A DNA stretch of 64,000 nt from an uncultured Bacteroidales bacterium (GCA_900318245.1 ONJT01000012.1:89473-153472); one strand, 5' to 3'; positions 25,672 through 34,126 are shown, counted from the first letter of the stretch. Numbers and translations are program-made. The notes: a model not told the origin generated them from the sequence alone.

Positions 25672-28056
25672 CTATACTAAAGCGATAGCGAGCACTTCAC
25701 TTATGTCATGGACATAGTGCAGTTTCAGGCCTTTGAGGTAGATCGGCGCAATTTCCATGACATCCTTGCGGTTGTCCTCGCAGAGGACGATATCCGTGAT
25801 TCCTGCTCGCTTCGCCGCGAGCAGTTTTTCTTTGACGCCTCCGATAGGCAACACCTTGCCGCGGAGCGTCATCTCGCCTGTCATAGCAATCCTTGGCTTC
25901 ACTAACCGCTTGGTAAATGCACTCACAAGGGCCGTTGTCATCGTGATGCCGGCCGAAGGACCGTCTTTGGGGATTGCACCTTCCGGCACATGGATATGCA
26001 CGGATGTCTTTTCAAAGACTTCGGGCTTGATACCTAACTCTTTGGCGTGCGCTTTTACGTAACCCAAGGCCAGCGTCGCGGATTCCTTCATCACGTCGCC
26101 TAAGTTACCCGTAAGGGTAAGGGTAGGTGCCTTGGCCGCTGAGAGGCTGGTCTCAATAAACAAGATCTCGCCACCCACTTGGGTCCAAGCAAGTCCTGTC
26201 ACCACGCCCACATATTTGTTTGTTTCCCAACTGTCGCGACTGAAACGGGCCTGTCCCAGATACGCGCGCAGGTCTTCAAGCGTTACAGAGACGTTATATT
26301 CCTCGCCGAGCGCCAGTTTGGTATCCACCTTTCGGCAGATCGTCGCAATCTGTCTCTCCAGGCTGCGCACACCGGATTCACGGGTATAATCGTCGATGAT
26401 ATGTCCAAGAATCTCCTTGGTGAACTTCAGCTGGGTCGATTTCAGACCGTGGTTCTTCAGTTCTTTCGGAATTAAGTGCCGTTTGGCGATTTCTTCTTTC
26501 TCTTCCTGCAGGTATCCGGTCATCTCGATCAACTCCATTCGGTCGAGCAGCGGACGAGGAACACTATCCAAGCTGTTGGCGGTCGCGATAAAGAGCACAT
26601 GACTCAAATCGTAATCGACATCGAGATAGTTGTCGTGGAAAGTGCTGTTTTGTTCCGGATCAAGCACTTCGAGCAGCGCTGAGGTCGGATCACCTTTGTA
26701 GTCCGCGCCGATCTTGTCGATCTCATCGAGCACAAACACCGGATTCGACGTGCCGCATTTCCGAATACCATCAATGATTCGTCCGGGCAGCGCGCCGATA
26801 TATGTCCGGCGGTGTCCGCGGATCTCTGCTTCGTCGTGCAGACCGCCCAAAGAGATACGCGCGTACTTACGTCCGAGGGCTTCTGCGACGCTCTTTCCGA
26901 GGCTTGTCTTACCGACTCCCGGAGGGCCAAAGAGGCATAGAATAGGGGACTTTACCGGATTTTGTTCTTTCTCTTTCTTGCTGCGAAGATCGAGTTGACG
27001 TTGTACGGCCAAGTATTCGACCACACGTTCCTTCACTTTGTCCAAACCGAAGTGATCGCGGTTGAGCACTTCTTGCGCGTGCTTCATGTCATAGTTATCC
27101 TCGGAATATATGCCCCAAGGCAACTCCAGAAACGTATTCAAATAGTCCAGTTGGGTAGAGTAATCCGGGGTGAACATATGCATGTGTTCTAAGCGTTTCA
27201 CCTCTTTCTCAAATTGCTCTCCAACCGCCTTTGACCATTGTTTAGTCTGCGCGCGTTCACGCAGTTCTTTAACCGTCTTCTCGTTATCATCATTGGTACC
27301 CAGGTCCTTCTTGATGGTCTCCATCTCTTGCTGTAGGAAGTACTCGCGTTGCCGCTGATCGATCTTCTCGGCAGTACGACGACGAATATCGGCTTTGATG
27401 GTCAACTCCTGAAGATCTTTTTGAAGGATCGTCAGCAATGCCTCGGCGCGTTCCATCATAGAATGAATCTCTAAGAGGCCTTGCTTTTGCTCGGTCGGCA
27501 TTTGGTAAACGGAGCACACATAATTGACGGTCATCTCATCTTCTCTGATGCTCTGAATCGCAGTTTGCAAGCCGGCCGGGGTATTTTCGCGCTCTTGCAT
27601 GATTTTCTCAACGGTCTCGCGAATAGTTGCCACTGTAGCCTTAAACTCCTGTTTCTCAGCTATTTGCGGCATATGTTCCTCCATCGCAAAAGCATGTGCT
27701 TTCAATTGACCTTCATCTTCTATAAAGCCTAAGGCTTGAACACGATGATAACTCTCGAAGATGGCCATCATGGTGTCTTTGCCCATCTCCGGAACAGGGA
27801 TGATCTGCAGCACATGCGCCATAACACCGATTGTGTATAGATCGTCAGCCTTGGGTTCTGCCACTTTGCCGTCTTTCTGCGTCAATAAGATTAAACGGCG
27901 GTTGTCTTTGTTGGCAGCCTTAATCAATTTTAAACTGCTTTTCTTCGATACCGCAATAGGCAACAGCGCACCCGGAAACATCACCGTGTTCTTAATAGGG
28001 AGCACGTCGTAGTAGTTCTCACTCTGCGGTTCTTCTATATAATTGTATTCTTCCAT
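25672..28056 (-). CDS. lon: ATP-dependent protease Lon
   Basis: 794 aa LonA. An N-terminal substrate-binding domain (about 1-230), the AAA+ module with GPPGVGKTSL and a Walker B VFVLDEIDK, and a C-terminal serine protease domain with DGPSAGIT (Ser701) and GVKEKLLAAKRAG (Lys742), the Ser-Lys dyad. It degrades misfolded and regulatory proteins in the cytoplasm. No promoter of the common type is visible upstream, where the start lies beside a structured region (28141-28263). Heat-shock or another sigma control is possible. Confidence 0.96.
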   Translation of the reverse strand: MEEYNYIEEPQSENYYDVLPIKNTVMFPGALLPIAVSKKSSLKLIKAANKDNRRLILLTQKDGKVAEPKADDLYTIGVMAHVLQIIPVPEMGKDTMMAIFESYHRVQALGFIEDEGQLKAHAFAMEEHMPQIAEKQEFKATVATIRETVEKIMQERENTPAGLQTAIQSIREDEMTVNYVCSVYQMPTEQKQGLLEIHSMMERAEALLTILQKDLQELTIKADIRRRTAEKIDQRQREYFLQQEMETIKKDLGTNDDNEKTVKELRERAQTKQWSKAVGEQFEKEVKRLEHMHMFTPDYSTQLDYLNTFLELPWGIYSEDNYDMKHAQEVLNRDHFGLDKVKERVVEYLAVQRQLDLRSKKEKEQNPVKSPILCLFGPPGVGKTSLGKSVAEALGRKYARISLGGLHDEAEIRGHRRTYIGALPGRIIDGIRKCGTSNPVFVLDEIDKIGADYKGDPTSALLEVLDPEQNSTFHDNYLDVDYDLSHVLFIATANSLDSVPRPLLDRMELIEMTGYLQEEKEEIAKRHLIPKELKNHGLKSTQLKFTKEILGHIIDDYTRESGVRSLERQIATICRKVDTKLALGEEYNVSVTLEDLRAYLGQARFSRDSWETNKYVGVVTGLAWTQVGGEILFIETSLSAAKAPTLTLTGNLGDVMKESATLALGYVKAHAKELGIKPEVFEKTSVHIHVPEGAIPKDGPSAGITMTTALVSAFTKRLVKPRIAMTGEMTLRGKVLPIGGVKEKLLAAKRAGITDIVLCEDNRKDVMEIAPIYLKGLKLHYVHDISEVLAIALV

Positions 28057-28140
28057 ATTCTTATTCTATATCACTACTGTCCACTTAAAATATCGCAAAT
28101 GAGCTATAAGTAATTGATATTTTGGTGCCCACTTGGCGGT

Positions 28141-28263
28141 CTTTGTGTGCTTTGTACTCGTAGAGTTGTACTAATTGACAGTAAAAGCTGTCTGGAAGCT
28201 TGCTCACAAGCAGGTTTTAGTGGCAATTTGTACAAGGAGCAATGGCTCCTAAAGCACGCAAAG
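28141..28263 (+). ncRNA. Cloverleaf-like structured element upstream of lon
   Basis: A 13-bp outer stem pairs 28141-28153 with 28251-28263 (one G-U). Inside it 28166-28171 pairs with 28230-28235 and encloses two hairpins: 28177-28181/28188-28192 and 28198-28202/28207-28211. A third hairpin (28236-28240/28245-28249) lies directly against the outer stem. The G-U pair favours the plus strand as the RNA sense. No matching promoter or terminator was seen, so it may be a processed RNA, a mobile-element end or a DNA structure. The rest of 28057-28420 shows nothing else. Confidence 0.4.
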
Positions 28264-28420
28264 GGTTTTGTTGGTTTTTGTTTAATTAGGGACTTTTTTC
28301 TTATAGTAGGGTCTTCCCAAAATATGCTATTTTACATAATCGTGATTAGATTGCAAATCTGCATTTAATCCAATATACTATGTACAATTATTATACCATG
28401 TTTTTGTTTCTGCCAAATTG

Positions 28421-28915
28421 TCAGTTCTGGGAGTTCTTGATTCTTTCTCGTAATATCGCTTGTATAAACGTATCGATCTTTGCATATTGTTTCCGTCTGA
28501 GCACACTCGCGTTGGGCTGCAACTTCTTCTCAAACGGCGCTTCAGGATCCGCTTTCTTGAACTGTGCATAGAATCGCTCGCGAAATTCCTCTAATTCCGC
28601 ACGGAGTCCCAGCGCACGCGCACGGTCTTCCTCATTCATCGCTGCCAACTCTTCCTCTGTCAGTTTTCCGGCACGGATCATCTCGCTTACCATCAAACTG
28701 ATGTCGCCGAACGACCGCATATTAGCCAACTCCGCGCCTTGTGCCGGAGTTCGGTCAAAATCCCTCGGATCACGCGTAAAAGCCTCCTGTGGCCCGCGTT
28801 TCATTACTTTTCCGCTTGGCGCACGGTATTTCTTCTGACGCATCACGACATGACCATTCTTGTCCATCTTGCCGTGAATTCCCTCCGCGATACTTGCTAA
28901 TTCAACTTTTGCCAT
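28421..28915 (-). CDS. Conserved-looking protein of unknown function
   Basis: 164 aa, not recognised. The N-terminal third is basic (KMDKNGHVVMRQKKYRAPSG) and the middle and C terminus are charged and helical with long E/R runs. No signal peptide or membrane helix is seen. Composition fits a soluble nucleic-acid or ribosome-associated protein, but that is a guess. Codon use matches neighbours. Upstream lie the 28981-29081 repeats and a promoter/terminator pair (29155-29302). Confidence 0.65.
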   Translation of the reverse strand: MAKVELASIAEGIHGKMDKNGHVVMRQKKYRAPSGKVMKRGPQEAFTRDPRDFDRTPAQGAELANMRSFGDISLMVSEMIRAGKLTEEELAAMNEEDRARALGLRAELEEFRERFYAQFKKADPEAPFEKKLQPNASVLRRKQYAKIDTFIQAILRERIKNSQN

Positions 28916-28980
28916 ATTTTCATGTCGTTTTTAAGGTGTTTGTTTAGTGTGTTGTGCGTTCTTGTACTCGTCGGTTACTC

Positions 28981-29081
28981 TTTTTCTGGCTCCGCGAACC
29001 TTTTTTTCTGGCTCATTGACCCCTTTTTTCTGGCTCATTGACCCCTTTTTTGTGGCTCCGCGAACCTCTTTTTCTGGCTTC
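28981..29081. repeat. Five-unit 20-23 bp repeat with symmetric variants
   Basis: Units of T-run plus CTGGCTC followed by either CGCGAACC or ATTGACC run in the order CGCG, ATTG, ATTG, CGCG, then a partial unit. The order is mirror-symmetric. On the minus strand it would be an A-rich repeated leader for the gene at 28421-28915. Not CRISPR: no conserved palindromic repeat with unique spacers. Confidence 0.7.
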
Positions 29082-29154
29082 TTCTCAGGTTTTTACTATG
29101 TTTTTCTTAGTTTTTTTCCAGGTTTTTAGTAGGTTTTTCCATGGTTTGGAGAAT

Positions 29155-29264
29155 AAAAAAGCGCGTTATTAGCGCGTTCTTTGCTGGTTCTTACCTTGTT
29201 ATTAGCCCGATATTAAGCCTAGATCAACTCTCGAACATTCCCCGGAGGCTTCTTTTATTTAATT
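29155..29264 (-). ncRNA. Candidate small RNA, about 110 nt
   Basis: Starts just after the promoter at 29271-29302 and ends in a GC-rich hairpin (29161-29177) followed by six U. An internal stem pairs 29246-29251 with 29215-29220 (AAGCCT/AGGCTT). GCTAATAAC occurs twice, once inside the terminator. Only trivial reading frames are present. It could be a free small RNA or an attenuated leader of the 28421-28915 gene. Confidence 0.45.
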
Positions 29265-29270
29265 CGACTG

Positions 29271-29302
29271 CAAAGATAATACTTTTTTTTGATATATGCA
29301 AA
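29271..29302 (-). promoter_or_regulatory. Promoter of the 110-nt candidate RNA
   Basis: Minus strand TTTG (29302-29299), 20 bases, TATCTTTG (29278-29271). The spacer is identical to that of the promoter at 35207-35238, which drives the other candidate RNA. Confidence 0.75.
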
Positions 29303-29344
29303 TTTTTTTGTTATTTATTTAGGAGACTGACAATCCTTTTCTGT

Positions 29345-29803
29345 TTATTTGCCGATGAAATCGTCGGTATCCAATAGGATGGTCACCGGACCATCGTTGA
29401 TAAAATCGACCTTCATATCTGCTCCAAAGCGGCCGGTTTCAACACGGAGGTCGTACTGAGTCCGCATCATGTCATTGAAATAATCATATAAAGGGGCAGC
29501 TGTTTCCGGTCGTGCGGCGCGGATGAAGGATGGTCTGTTGCCCTTGCGGCAATCGGCATATAGCGTAAACTGCGAGATACTCAGCACAGCGCCCCCTACC
29601 TCATTGAGTGACAAGTTCATTTTACCTTCGGCATCCTCAAAGACGCGCAGCTGCGCTATTTTCTTCGCCAGGATGTCTGCCTGCTCATGGGAATCCGTGT
29701 CCGTTATACCGACAAGCAGCACGAATCCCTTCTCGATCTGCCCTACCCTTTCTCCATCAATGCGCACTTCGGCGCGGCTGCAACGCTGAACTACTACTCG
29801 CAT
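29345..29803 (-). CDS. dtd: D-aminoacyl-tRNA deacylase
   Basis: 152 aa, the standard DTD length. The [17 protein letters not shown] block and the C-terminal NDGPVTILL motif form the active-site pocket across the dimer interface. It hydrolyses D-aminoacyl-tRNA and mischarged Gly-tRNA-Ala. It stands alone, with a promoter at 29832-29862. Confidence 0.95.
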   Translation of the reverse strand: MRVVVQRCSRAEVRIDGERVGQIEKGFVLLVGITDTDSHEQADILAKKIAQLRVFEDAEGKMNLSLNEVGGAVLSISQFTLYADCRKGNRPSFIRAARPETAAPLYDYFNDMMRTQYDLRVETGRFGADMKVDFINDGPVTILLDTDDFIGK

Positions 29804-29831
29804 AATCTATTATTAATGACTTTTGTGAATG

Positions 29832-29862
29832 CAAAGATACATATTTTTGCCGATACCGGCAA
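29832..29862 (-). promoter_or_regulatory. dtd promoter
   Basis: Minus strand TTG (29862-29860), 20 bases, TATCTTTG (29839-29832), about 29 bases before the dtd start. Confidence 0.8.
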
Positions 29863-29958
29863 GTTTTTTGAGAAAAAAATCGTTTTTTGCAAAAAAAAGA
29901 CGTTTTCCAGTCAGGGAAAATACGATATTTCTTCATTTTTTTGCCGGAAGCAGTCCAA

Positions 29959-30093
29959 AATGGCAGAGATTCGAGGAAAATTGACCGGGACGGCAAGCAC
30001 GTCTATCGCGGCCGCTCGTCGTATAGCAGCGACATCCTGTACTCGTTCGATGGCGCCCTGCCCCTTCCCATCCTGATGATGATTATTCAATAA
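29959..30093 (+). pseudogene. 3' remnant of a repeat-type protein, copy 1
   Basis: A frame without a usable start that ends GKHVYRGRSSYSSDILYS, then FDGALPLPILMMIIQ and TAA. The pattern G-x-x-V-Y-x-G-x-S-S-Y-S-S-D-I-L-Y resembles one blade of Bacteroidota five-fold beta-flower-type proteins. Only a C-terminal piece is left, adjacent to the dtd promoter region. The same ending occurs again after the ATPase gene. Confidence 0.45.
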
Positions 30094-30096
30094 GTA
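30016..30096 (+). repeat. 81-bp direct repeat, left copy
   Basis: Matches 31541-31621 at 79 of 81 positions and has the same orientation. The two copies bracket the AAA ATPase gene. Both encode the same protein ending up to and past the stop codon. Confidence 0.85.
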
Positions 30097-30206
30097 AGCA
30101 ATACAATAAACCCTTCTGTTGGTCGGAATTTGTGGTGATAAATTAAGTGGTTTTGTGCAATAAATATGCTGTACTGAATAAAAAAGTATGTTTTTTGTTC
30201 ATTATA

Positions 30207-30238
30207 TTTGCATAATTGAATAAAAAGTAGTACCTTTG
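30207..30238 (+). promoter_or_regulatory. Promoter of the AAA ATPase
   Basis: TTTG at 30207-30210, 20 bases, TACCTTTG at 30231-30238. It rules out the apparent start at 30236, which lies in the promoter box. Confidence 0.8.
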
Positions 30239-30259
30239 CAGCGGATTTTGAGAAATGAT

Positions 30260-31510
30260 ATGAAAACAATTCTACTTTCACAACGCAAAGAGCGCGATGA
30301 TTTGTTAGCGCAAAACTACATTAGTCGTCATATAACGCTCAACGCAGATGAGTTGTTGAGTAGCCATCTCATCAAGTTAATAACAGGTCCACGACGCGTA
30401 GGTAAATCGACGCAAGCGTTACTGATGCTTCGTAACAAGAACTTTGCGTATCTCAATTTTGATAAGCAGGAGTTGTTGGACAACTGGAATGCAGATCTGG
30501 TGATGCGCCTGCTCGACGAAGTATATCCAGGCTATGACTATCTGCTGCTGGATGAGGTGCAAAATCTGCCGCATTGGGATATATGGGTAACAGAACTCTT
30601 CCGGCAAGGAAAGAACATGATTATCACCGGAAGTAATGCCAACATGCTTTCAAGTGAGATGGCAACCGTACTTACCGGTAAATATCTGCCTATAGAGATG
30701 TTACCCTTTAGTTTGGCGGAGTTCTTCGAATGGCATCATCTGGATCAGAAAGCCATCTTACCTGAACAGCGCAATGAAGCAACAGTCCTTGAGGATGATT
30801 ATCTCCGTTTAGGCGGTTATCCGGAAACGGTGGCTGCACGTACTTTGGCAACCAGTTACCTCAGCACACTCTTTGACTCGATAATCTGGAAAGATGTAGT
30901 GAAGCGCCATAAAATCCGCAAGACGGAAGATATAAATAACATGGCGCTATATTTGCTGACTAATTTCTGCAATCAGTTAAGTGCTAATGATATAGCAAAC
31001 GCGCTCAATATCGGTAGTGTTGCAACTACACAGAAGTTTATGGGCTATCTCCATGAGCCTTTCCTGTTCTATTATATGCCGCGCTATAATAACAAACTCA
31101 AACTGATGACAAAGGCGCCGCGTAAGATATATGTGGTGGACAATGGTTTTGTAGCCGCAAAGGCATTCTCTACCAGCGATAACTTAGGACGGTTGTTGGA
31201 GAACCAAGTCTTTGTCAACCTGCTACGAAAAGGCTATGATCCGGAAAAATCAATGTTCTATTACCGTACGCGTAACGATAAAGAGATTGATTTCGTGCTG
31301 CGTGAGAACAACCGCGTGAAGCAACTGGTTCAAGTCAGTTATGAGATGACATCCGAAAAGACAATCCGTCGCGAGTGCAGCGCCTTGACAGAAGCCGCTC
31401 AAGAACTGCATTGTAACGATTTGTATGTGCTGACATATAATGAGAAACGAACTATAGAATGGGAAGGTTGTACAATCCAGGTCCTACCTTCTTCGGAATG
31501 GTTTCAATAA
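30260..31510 (+). CDS. AAA ATPase with DUF4143-type C terminus
   Basis: 416 aa. Walker A GPRRVGKST, Walker B DYLLLDEVQN and the sensor-like IITGSNANML belong to the AAA_14 group. The C-terminal half (RTRNDKEIDFVLRE) has the D-x-V core of DUF4143, related to restriction-endonuclease-like folds. The family is often present in many copies in Bacteroidota and its role is unsettled. Defence or toxin-antitoxin-like functions have been suggested. It has its own promoter and sits between two 81-bp direct repeats, so it looks like an inserted cassette. Confidence 0.82.
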   Translation: MKTILLSQRKERDDLLAQNYISRHITLNADELLSSHLIKLITGPRRVGKSTQALLMLRNKNFAYLNFDKQELLDNWNADLVMRLLDEVYPGYDYLLLDEVQNLPHWDIWVTELFRQGKNMIITGSNANMLSSEMATVLTGKYLPIEMLPFSLAEFFEWHHLDQKAILPEQRNEATVLEDDYLRLGGYPETVAARTLATSYLSTLFDSIIWKDVVKRHKIRKTEDINNMALYLLTNFCNQLSANDIANALNIGSVATTQKFMGYLHEPFLFYYMPRYNNKLKLMTKAPRKIYVVDNGFVAAKAFSTSDNLGRLLENQVFVNLLRKGYDPEKSMFYYRTRNDKEIDFVLRENNRVKQLVQVSYEMTSEKTIRRECSALTEAAQELHCNDLYVLTYNEKRTIEWEGCTIQVLPSSEWFQ

Positions 31511-31525
31511 AAATCCATCCCCAGC

Positions 31526-31618
31526 GGTTACCGTGGAAAGTCGTCGTATAGCAGTGACATCCTGTACTCGTTCGATGGCGCCCTGCCCCTTCCCATCCTG
31601 ATGATGATTATTCAGTAA
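31526..31618 (+). pseudogene. 3' remnant of a repeat-type protein, copy 2
   Basis: Reads GYRGKSSYSSDILYS, then FDGALPLPILMMIIQ and a stop, nearly identical to the remnant at 29959-30093 but with a different upstream joint. No start codon fits. It begins 15 bases after the ATPase stop, so the ATPase gene replaces whatever preceded it. Confidence 0.45.
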
Positions 31619-31621
31619 GTA
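31541..31621 (+). repeat. 81-bp direct repeat, right copy
   Basis: Second copy of the repeat at 30016-30096, two substitutions. Both substitutions are silent in the remnant reading frame (AGC/AGT and CAA/CAG). Confidence 0.85.
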
Positions 31622-31642
31622 CGCGACACATTTACATAAAAC

Positions 31643-31672
31643 AATCCCGTCGGATTTATGTCCGGCGGGATT
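31643..31672. repeat. 12-bp-stem palindrome
   Basis: AATCCCGTCGGA and TCCGGCGGGATT pair over six loop bases with one G-U. No T-run directly follows on either strand. It abuts the truncated RAYT frame and is best seen as a REP-type palindrome rather than a terminator. Confidence 0.6.
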
Positions 31673-31786
31673 GACAAGTTTTCCTAATAACGGCTCACGA
31701 CTTGGCACGGTCAAGGTCACATGGTAGATGCCGACACCTTTCCATGCTGTTCCTGATTCCTGCCAATGCCAATTGCCGTTTGCCAT
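31673..31786 (-). pseudogene. N-terminal remnant of a RAYT/Y1 transposase-like gene
   Basis: Starts MANGNWHWQESGTAW and continues KGVGIYHVTLTVPSREPLLG, the N-terminal signature of REP-associated tyrosine transposases in Bacteroidota. After about 38 residues the frame runs into the palindrome at 31643-31672 and into the 81-bp repeat. The HUH pair and catalytic tyrosine are gone, so it cannot be active. Confidence 0.6.
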
Positions 31787-31802
31787 AAAATTATGCCTTT
31801 TT

Positions 31803-31862
31803 GTCCATTATTCCGAATGCCATTCGGTCATACGTCGTCTATTATCCCGAATGTTATTCCGG
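31803..31862. repeat. REP doublet beside the RAYT remnant
   Basis: Two copies of a ~25-base unit (31803-31827 and 31837-31862) share GTC-ATTAT-CCGAATG-ATTC with five differences. The first contains CCGAATG/CATTCGG hairpin arms. REPs next to a RAYT gene are the expected arrangement. Confidence 0.6.
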
Positions 31863-31866
31863 AGAC

Positions 31867-31903
31867 AAAAAAAAGGTGAGGTTTTTGTAATGACCCCACC
31901 CTT
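31867..31903 (-). terminator. Terminator of the caspase operon
   Basis: On the minus strand the arm 31903-31893 pairs with 31882-31873 (one bulge, one G-U), followed by eight U (31874-31867). It lies about 20 bases after the caspase stop codon. Confidence 0.75.
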
Positions 31904-31924
31904 ACTTTAAGAATAATTTATATC

Positions 31925-33277
31925 TTATTTTAATTTCATGGACTTCCATGAAGAAGCTGCTTTCGGACTGGTAGCGACTACTGGAGTCTGCGGTTTTTCG
32001 TTAATCAAGAATGCTTCTTTCTTTACGTTTTTATTAATGTATCCCGCAAGTTCATCATAAGTCACGTCACCACTTGTCTCTTGCAGTTTTTTGAGCAAGA
32101 AATAGGTGAATAATCCGTGTCCTTTTTCCGGGTAAGTCATAGCCGTCTCATCAGCACTGGAGGCGGAGAAAACGACGGCATTACCATCCAATTTCTCTTT
32201 CTTTGCTTCCCGCGCAACACCACGTGCAGCAACCAGCATACTTCCCTCTTTGTTAGCACCTGTAAAGCAAGCGTCCATGAAATAAGTAACGTTAACTGCT
32301 TTGGTGGCAGCCAAAGTGGTGTACAGTTTGTTGAGGCTATAGCAGGTTGCGGTGTTCGTACCCTTGCCATCTACCGGTACGATGTACGCATCACCCGTTT
32401 TCTCGTCTGGAATACCATGACCGCAGTAATAAACTATGGCTTTGCTGCCCTCAAAGTTATTCAGCGCATATTTGAGCCAATCTACGCCACCTGAAATCAC
32501 GCCATAAGAAGCATTGGAGCAATAACGTACTTGCTTTTCAGGAATACCCAAAGTTTTGATACAATACTCTTTGAATACCTCGCCGTCATGGGAAGCAAAG
32601 TTCACGGGGTCAACAAACTGGTAGTCCTCATTGGCAATGATAAGTGCATAAGTATTATCTGACTCTTTCTTAGTTTGTGGAATATTTGAATCTACATCCG
32701 ATTGTATAGTTTTTGCCTTTTGAGCCGACTTACCTGCTTGAGCGAGATGTGGCTGCGAATAATCACCTTCAATGACTTTTCCAGTCTTTTCATCAATTTG
32801 TTGTCCTTCTTCGTTATAAAATTTCTCATCTTTAAATGCTATAAAACCAGCATACTGTACGGGGTTCGCACCTTGCTGAAGTTTCATGAATTTATTCTTG
32901 TCAATTTGAGCAATTTTAAACTTCTTTTCATCAATTTTCACATAATAATCCTGTCCGGCTAAAGCATTAATGGTTAAAGAATAGTTCGGCTGATTTTTTT
33001 TAATATCATCATAAGGGAGGTTTCCTACATAGCCAGTAATGTTATGGCTACCGGGCTGAACTTCCAACTTATAATATGTTAATGAATTAACTACTCCAAA
33101 TTTATGACTATCAAGATCTATCCAATGCTGCATTTGGTAGTACTTTTTCCCACCATACACAGCAGCCATTGCTGCTCCAAAATCAAATGGGCGCACCAGA
33201 TAGATATGGGCACTTTCTTCAGCAGCTATATTACCTATCATAAACAAGGCAATTAGCATTAGTTTGATTTTTTTCAT
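31925..33277 (-). CDS. Secreted caspase-family (C14) peptidase
   Basis: 450 aa. Signal peptide 1-19, then a ~120-residue beta-rich N-terminal domain. A linker (about 150-207) leads to a caspase/metacaspase p20-like domain. The catalytic dyad is seen as YYCGHGIP (His287) and FMDACFTG (Cys337). The preceding SNASYGVISGGVDWL is typical of bacterial caspase homologues. Most bacterial caspases are cytoplasmic effectors. This one should act in the periplasm or at the outer membrane. It is the last gene of an operon with a DUF4384-like and an LPP20-like gene, both also exported, and is followed by a terminator. Confidence 0.88.
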   Translation of the reverse strand: MKKIKLMLIALFMIGNIAAEESAHIYLVRPFDFGAAMAAVYGGKKYYQMQHWIDLDSHKFGVVNSLTYYKLEVQPGSHNITGYVGNLPYDDIKKNQPNYSLTINALAGQDYYVKIDEKKFKIAQIDKNKFMKLQQGANPVQYAGFIAFKDEKFYNEEGQQIDEKTGKVIEGDYSQPHLAQAGKSAQKAKTIQSDVDSNIPQTKKESDNTYALIIANEDYQFVDPVNFASHDGEVFKEYCIKTLGIPEKQVRYCSNASYGVISGGVDWLKYALNNFEGSKAIVYYCGHGIPDEKTGDAYIVPVDGKGTNTATCYSLNKLYTTLAATKAVNVTYFMDACFTGANKEGSMLVAARGVAREAKKEKLDGNAVVFSASSADETAMTYPEKGHGLFTYFLLKKLQETSGDVTYDELAGYINKNVKKEAFLINEKPQTPVVATSPKAASSWKSMKLK

Positions 33278-33283
33278 AATAGA

Positions 33284-34126
33284 TTATTTTTTGATTGTTA
33301 ATACTATTTCTTCTGCTTGCGCAGTGGTATCATAGACTCGCAAACCGTGAAGCCATTTTTGAAATTTAGAGTTTTCTACTTCGGGAACAAACTCCCCTTT
33401 GTTACTCAATGAAATATGGAATTTCTTTTGCGAGAAAACCACAATGAGGGTGTTGTTTTCAATGCTTTTCGAAGTCGTAAGAATGGTTTCTTCGTCGTAC
33501 GGATATTCTGGATCTTTCGTACAAAGGAAAAAATACTCCTTATTGCTTTTGACCTCGCGCGCATTACCATCGCTTCCATCATAAGGCATCATCACATTGA
33601 CAATATCGTTGTTGTCATCGCGGATAAAAACGGCTACGTAACCGCTTGCCGCAGACTTAAACGAGACAGAGAAACGGTCGTTATTCTTGAAATTGGTACT
33701 TTCAAATCCATTGTTTAGTGGTCTTACTTGCAGTTCTACCATTTCACGCTTCTGCTCGCGCACTTTGCCGCAAACTTCAGCATGTATAACCATCATGTCA
33801 TTGCGGTATTTTACTTCTACCTCCGGCTCTTTCGTATCGCTGATCCATATACCACGCACCTCATTCTCGCTGAAAGAATTGAAACTACTGTTTGTTTTTC
33901 CGTTGCTGGTGTGCATAGCAGTAGTATTCGTTTGTGAAACGATTGTTCCGAACTCGTCTGCGATCGCCTTTAAACGCGCTTGAGTTATAGCAGTTTTTTT
34001 TGCTTCAACCAGCGTTTGTGTCTCGGGTACAATGTAATCCACCTCACCGCAAGCGTTTTCTGTCCGTTGTGCGAGGACTGCCGTACTCCCCAAGAACAAA
34101 AGCAATATGAATAGTTTTGTTTTCAT
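33284..34126 (-). CDS. Exported DUF4384-like protein
   Basis: 280 aa with a signal peptide (cleavage after VLAQ, about residue 19). The N-terminal half (KKTAITQARLKAIADEFG) looks like the TolB-N/LPP20-like helical-strand unit found in surface lipoproteins. The C-terminal half (RFSVSFKSAASGYVAVFIRD and on) matches DUF4384, often found with caspases or kinases in bacterial signalling proteins. It is separated from the caspase gene by six bases and overlaps the upstream gene by one base. DUF4384 and caspase are often fused in one protein. Here they are split. Confidence 0.75.
   Translation of the reverse strand: MKTKLFILLLFLGSTAVLAQRTENACGEVDYIVPETQTLVEAKKTAITQARLKAIADEFGTIVSQTNTTAMHTSNGKTNSSFNSFSENEVRGIWISDTKEPEVEVKYRNDMMVIHAEVCGKVREQKREMVELQVRPLNNGFESTNFKNNDRFSVSFKSAASGYVAVFIRDDNNDIVNVMMPYDGSDGNAREVKSNKEYFFLCTKDPEYPYDEETILTTSKSIENNTLIVVFSQKKFHISLSNKGEFVPEVENSKFQKWLHGLRVYDTTAQAEEIVLTIKK

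Noticed and set aside
28981-29081. CRISPR array
   Set aside because: Units are adjacent with no unique spacers and there are no cas genes.
28947-29129. 60-codon plus-strand frame with FFSG/FFWL repeats
   Set aside because: It is only the translation of the T-rich repeat at 28981-29081.
31484-31786. 100-codon minus-strand frame as one gene
   Set aside because: Only its first ~38 codons look like a RAYT; the rest is palindrome and the antisense of the 81-bp repeat.
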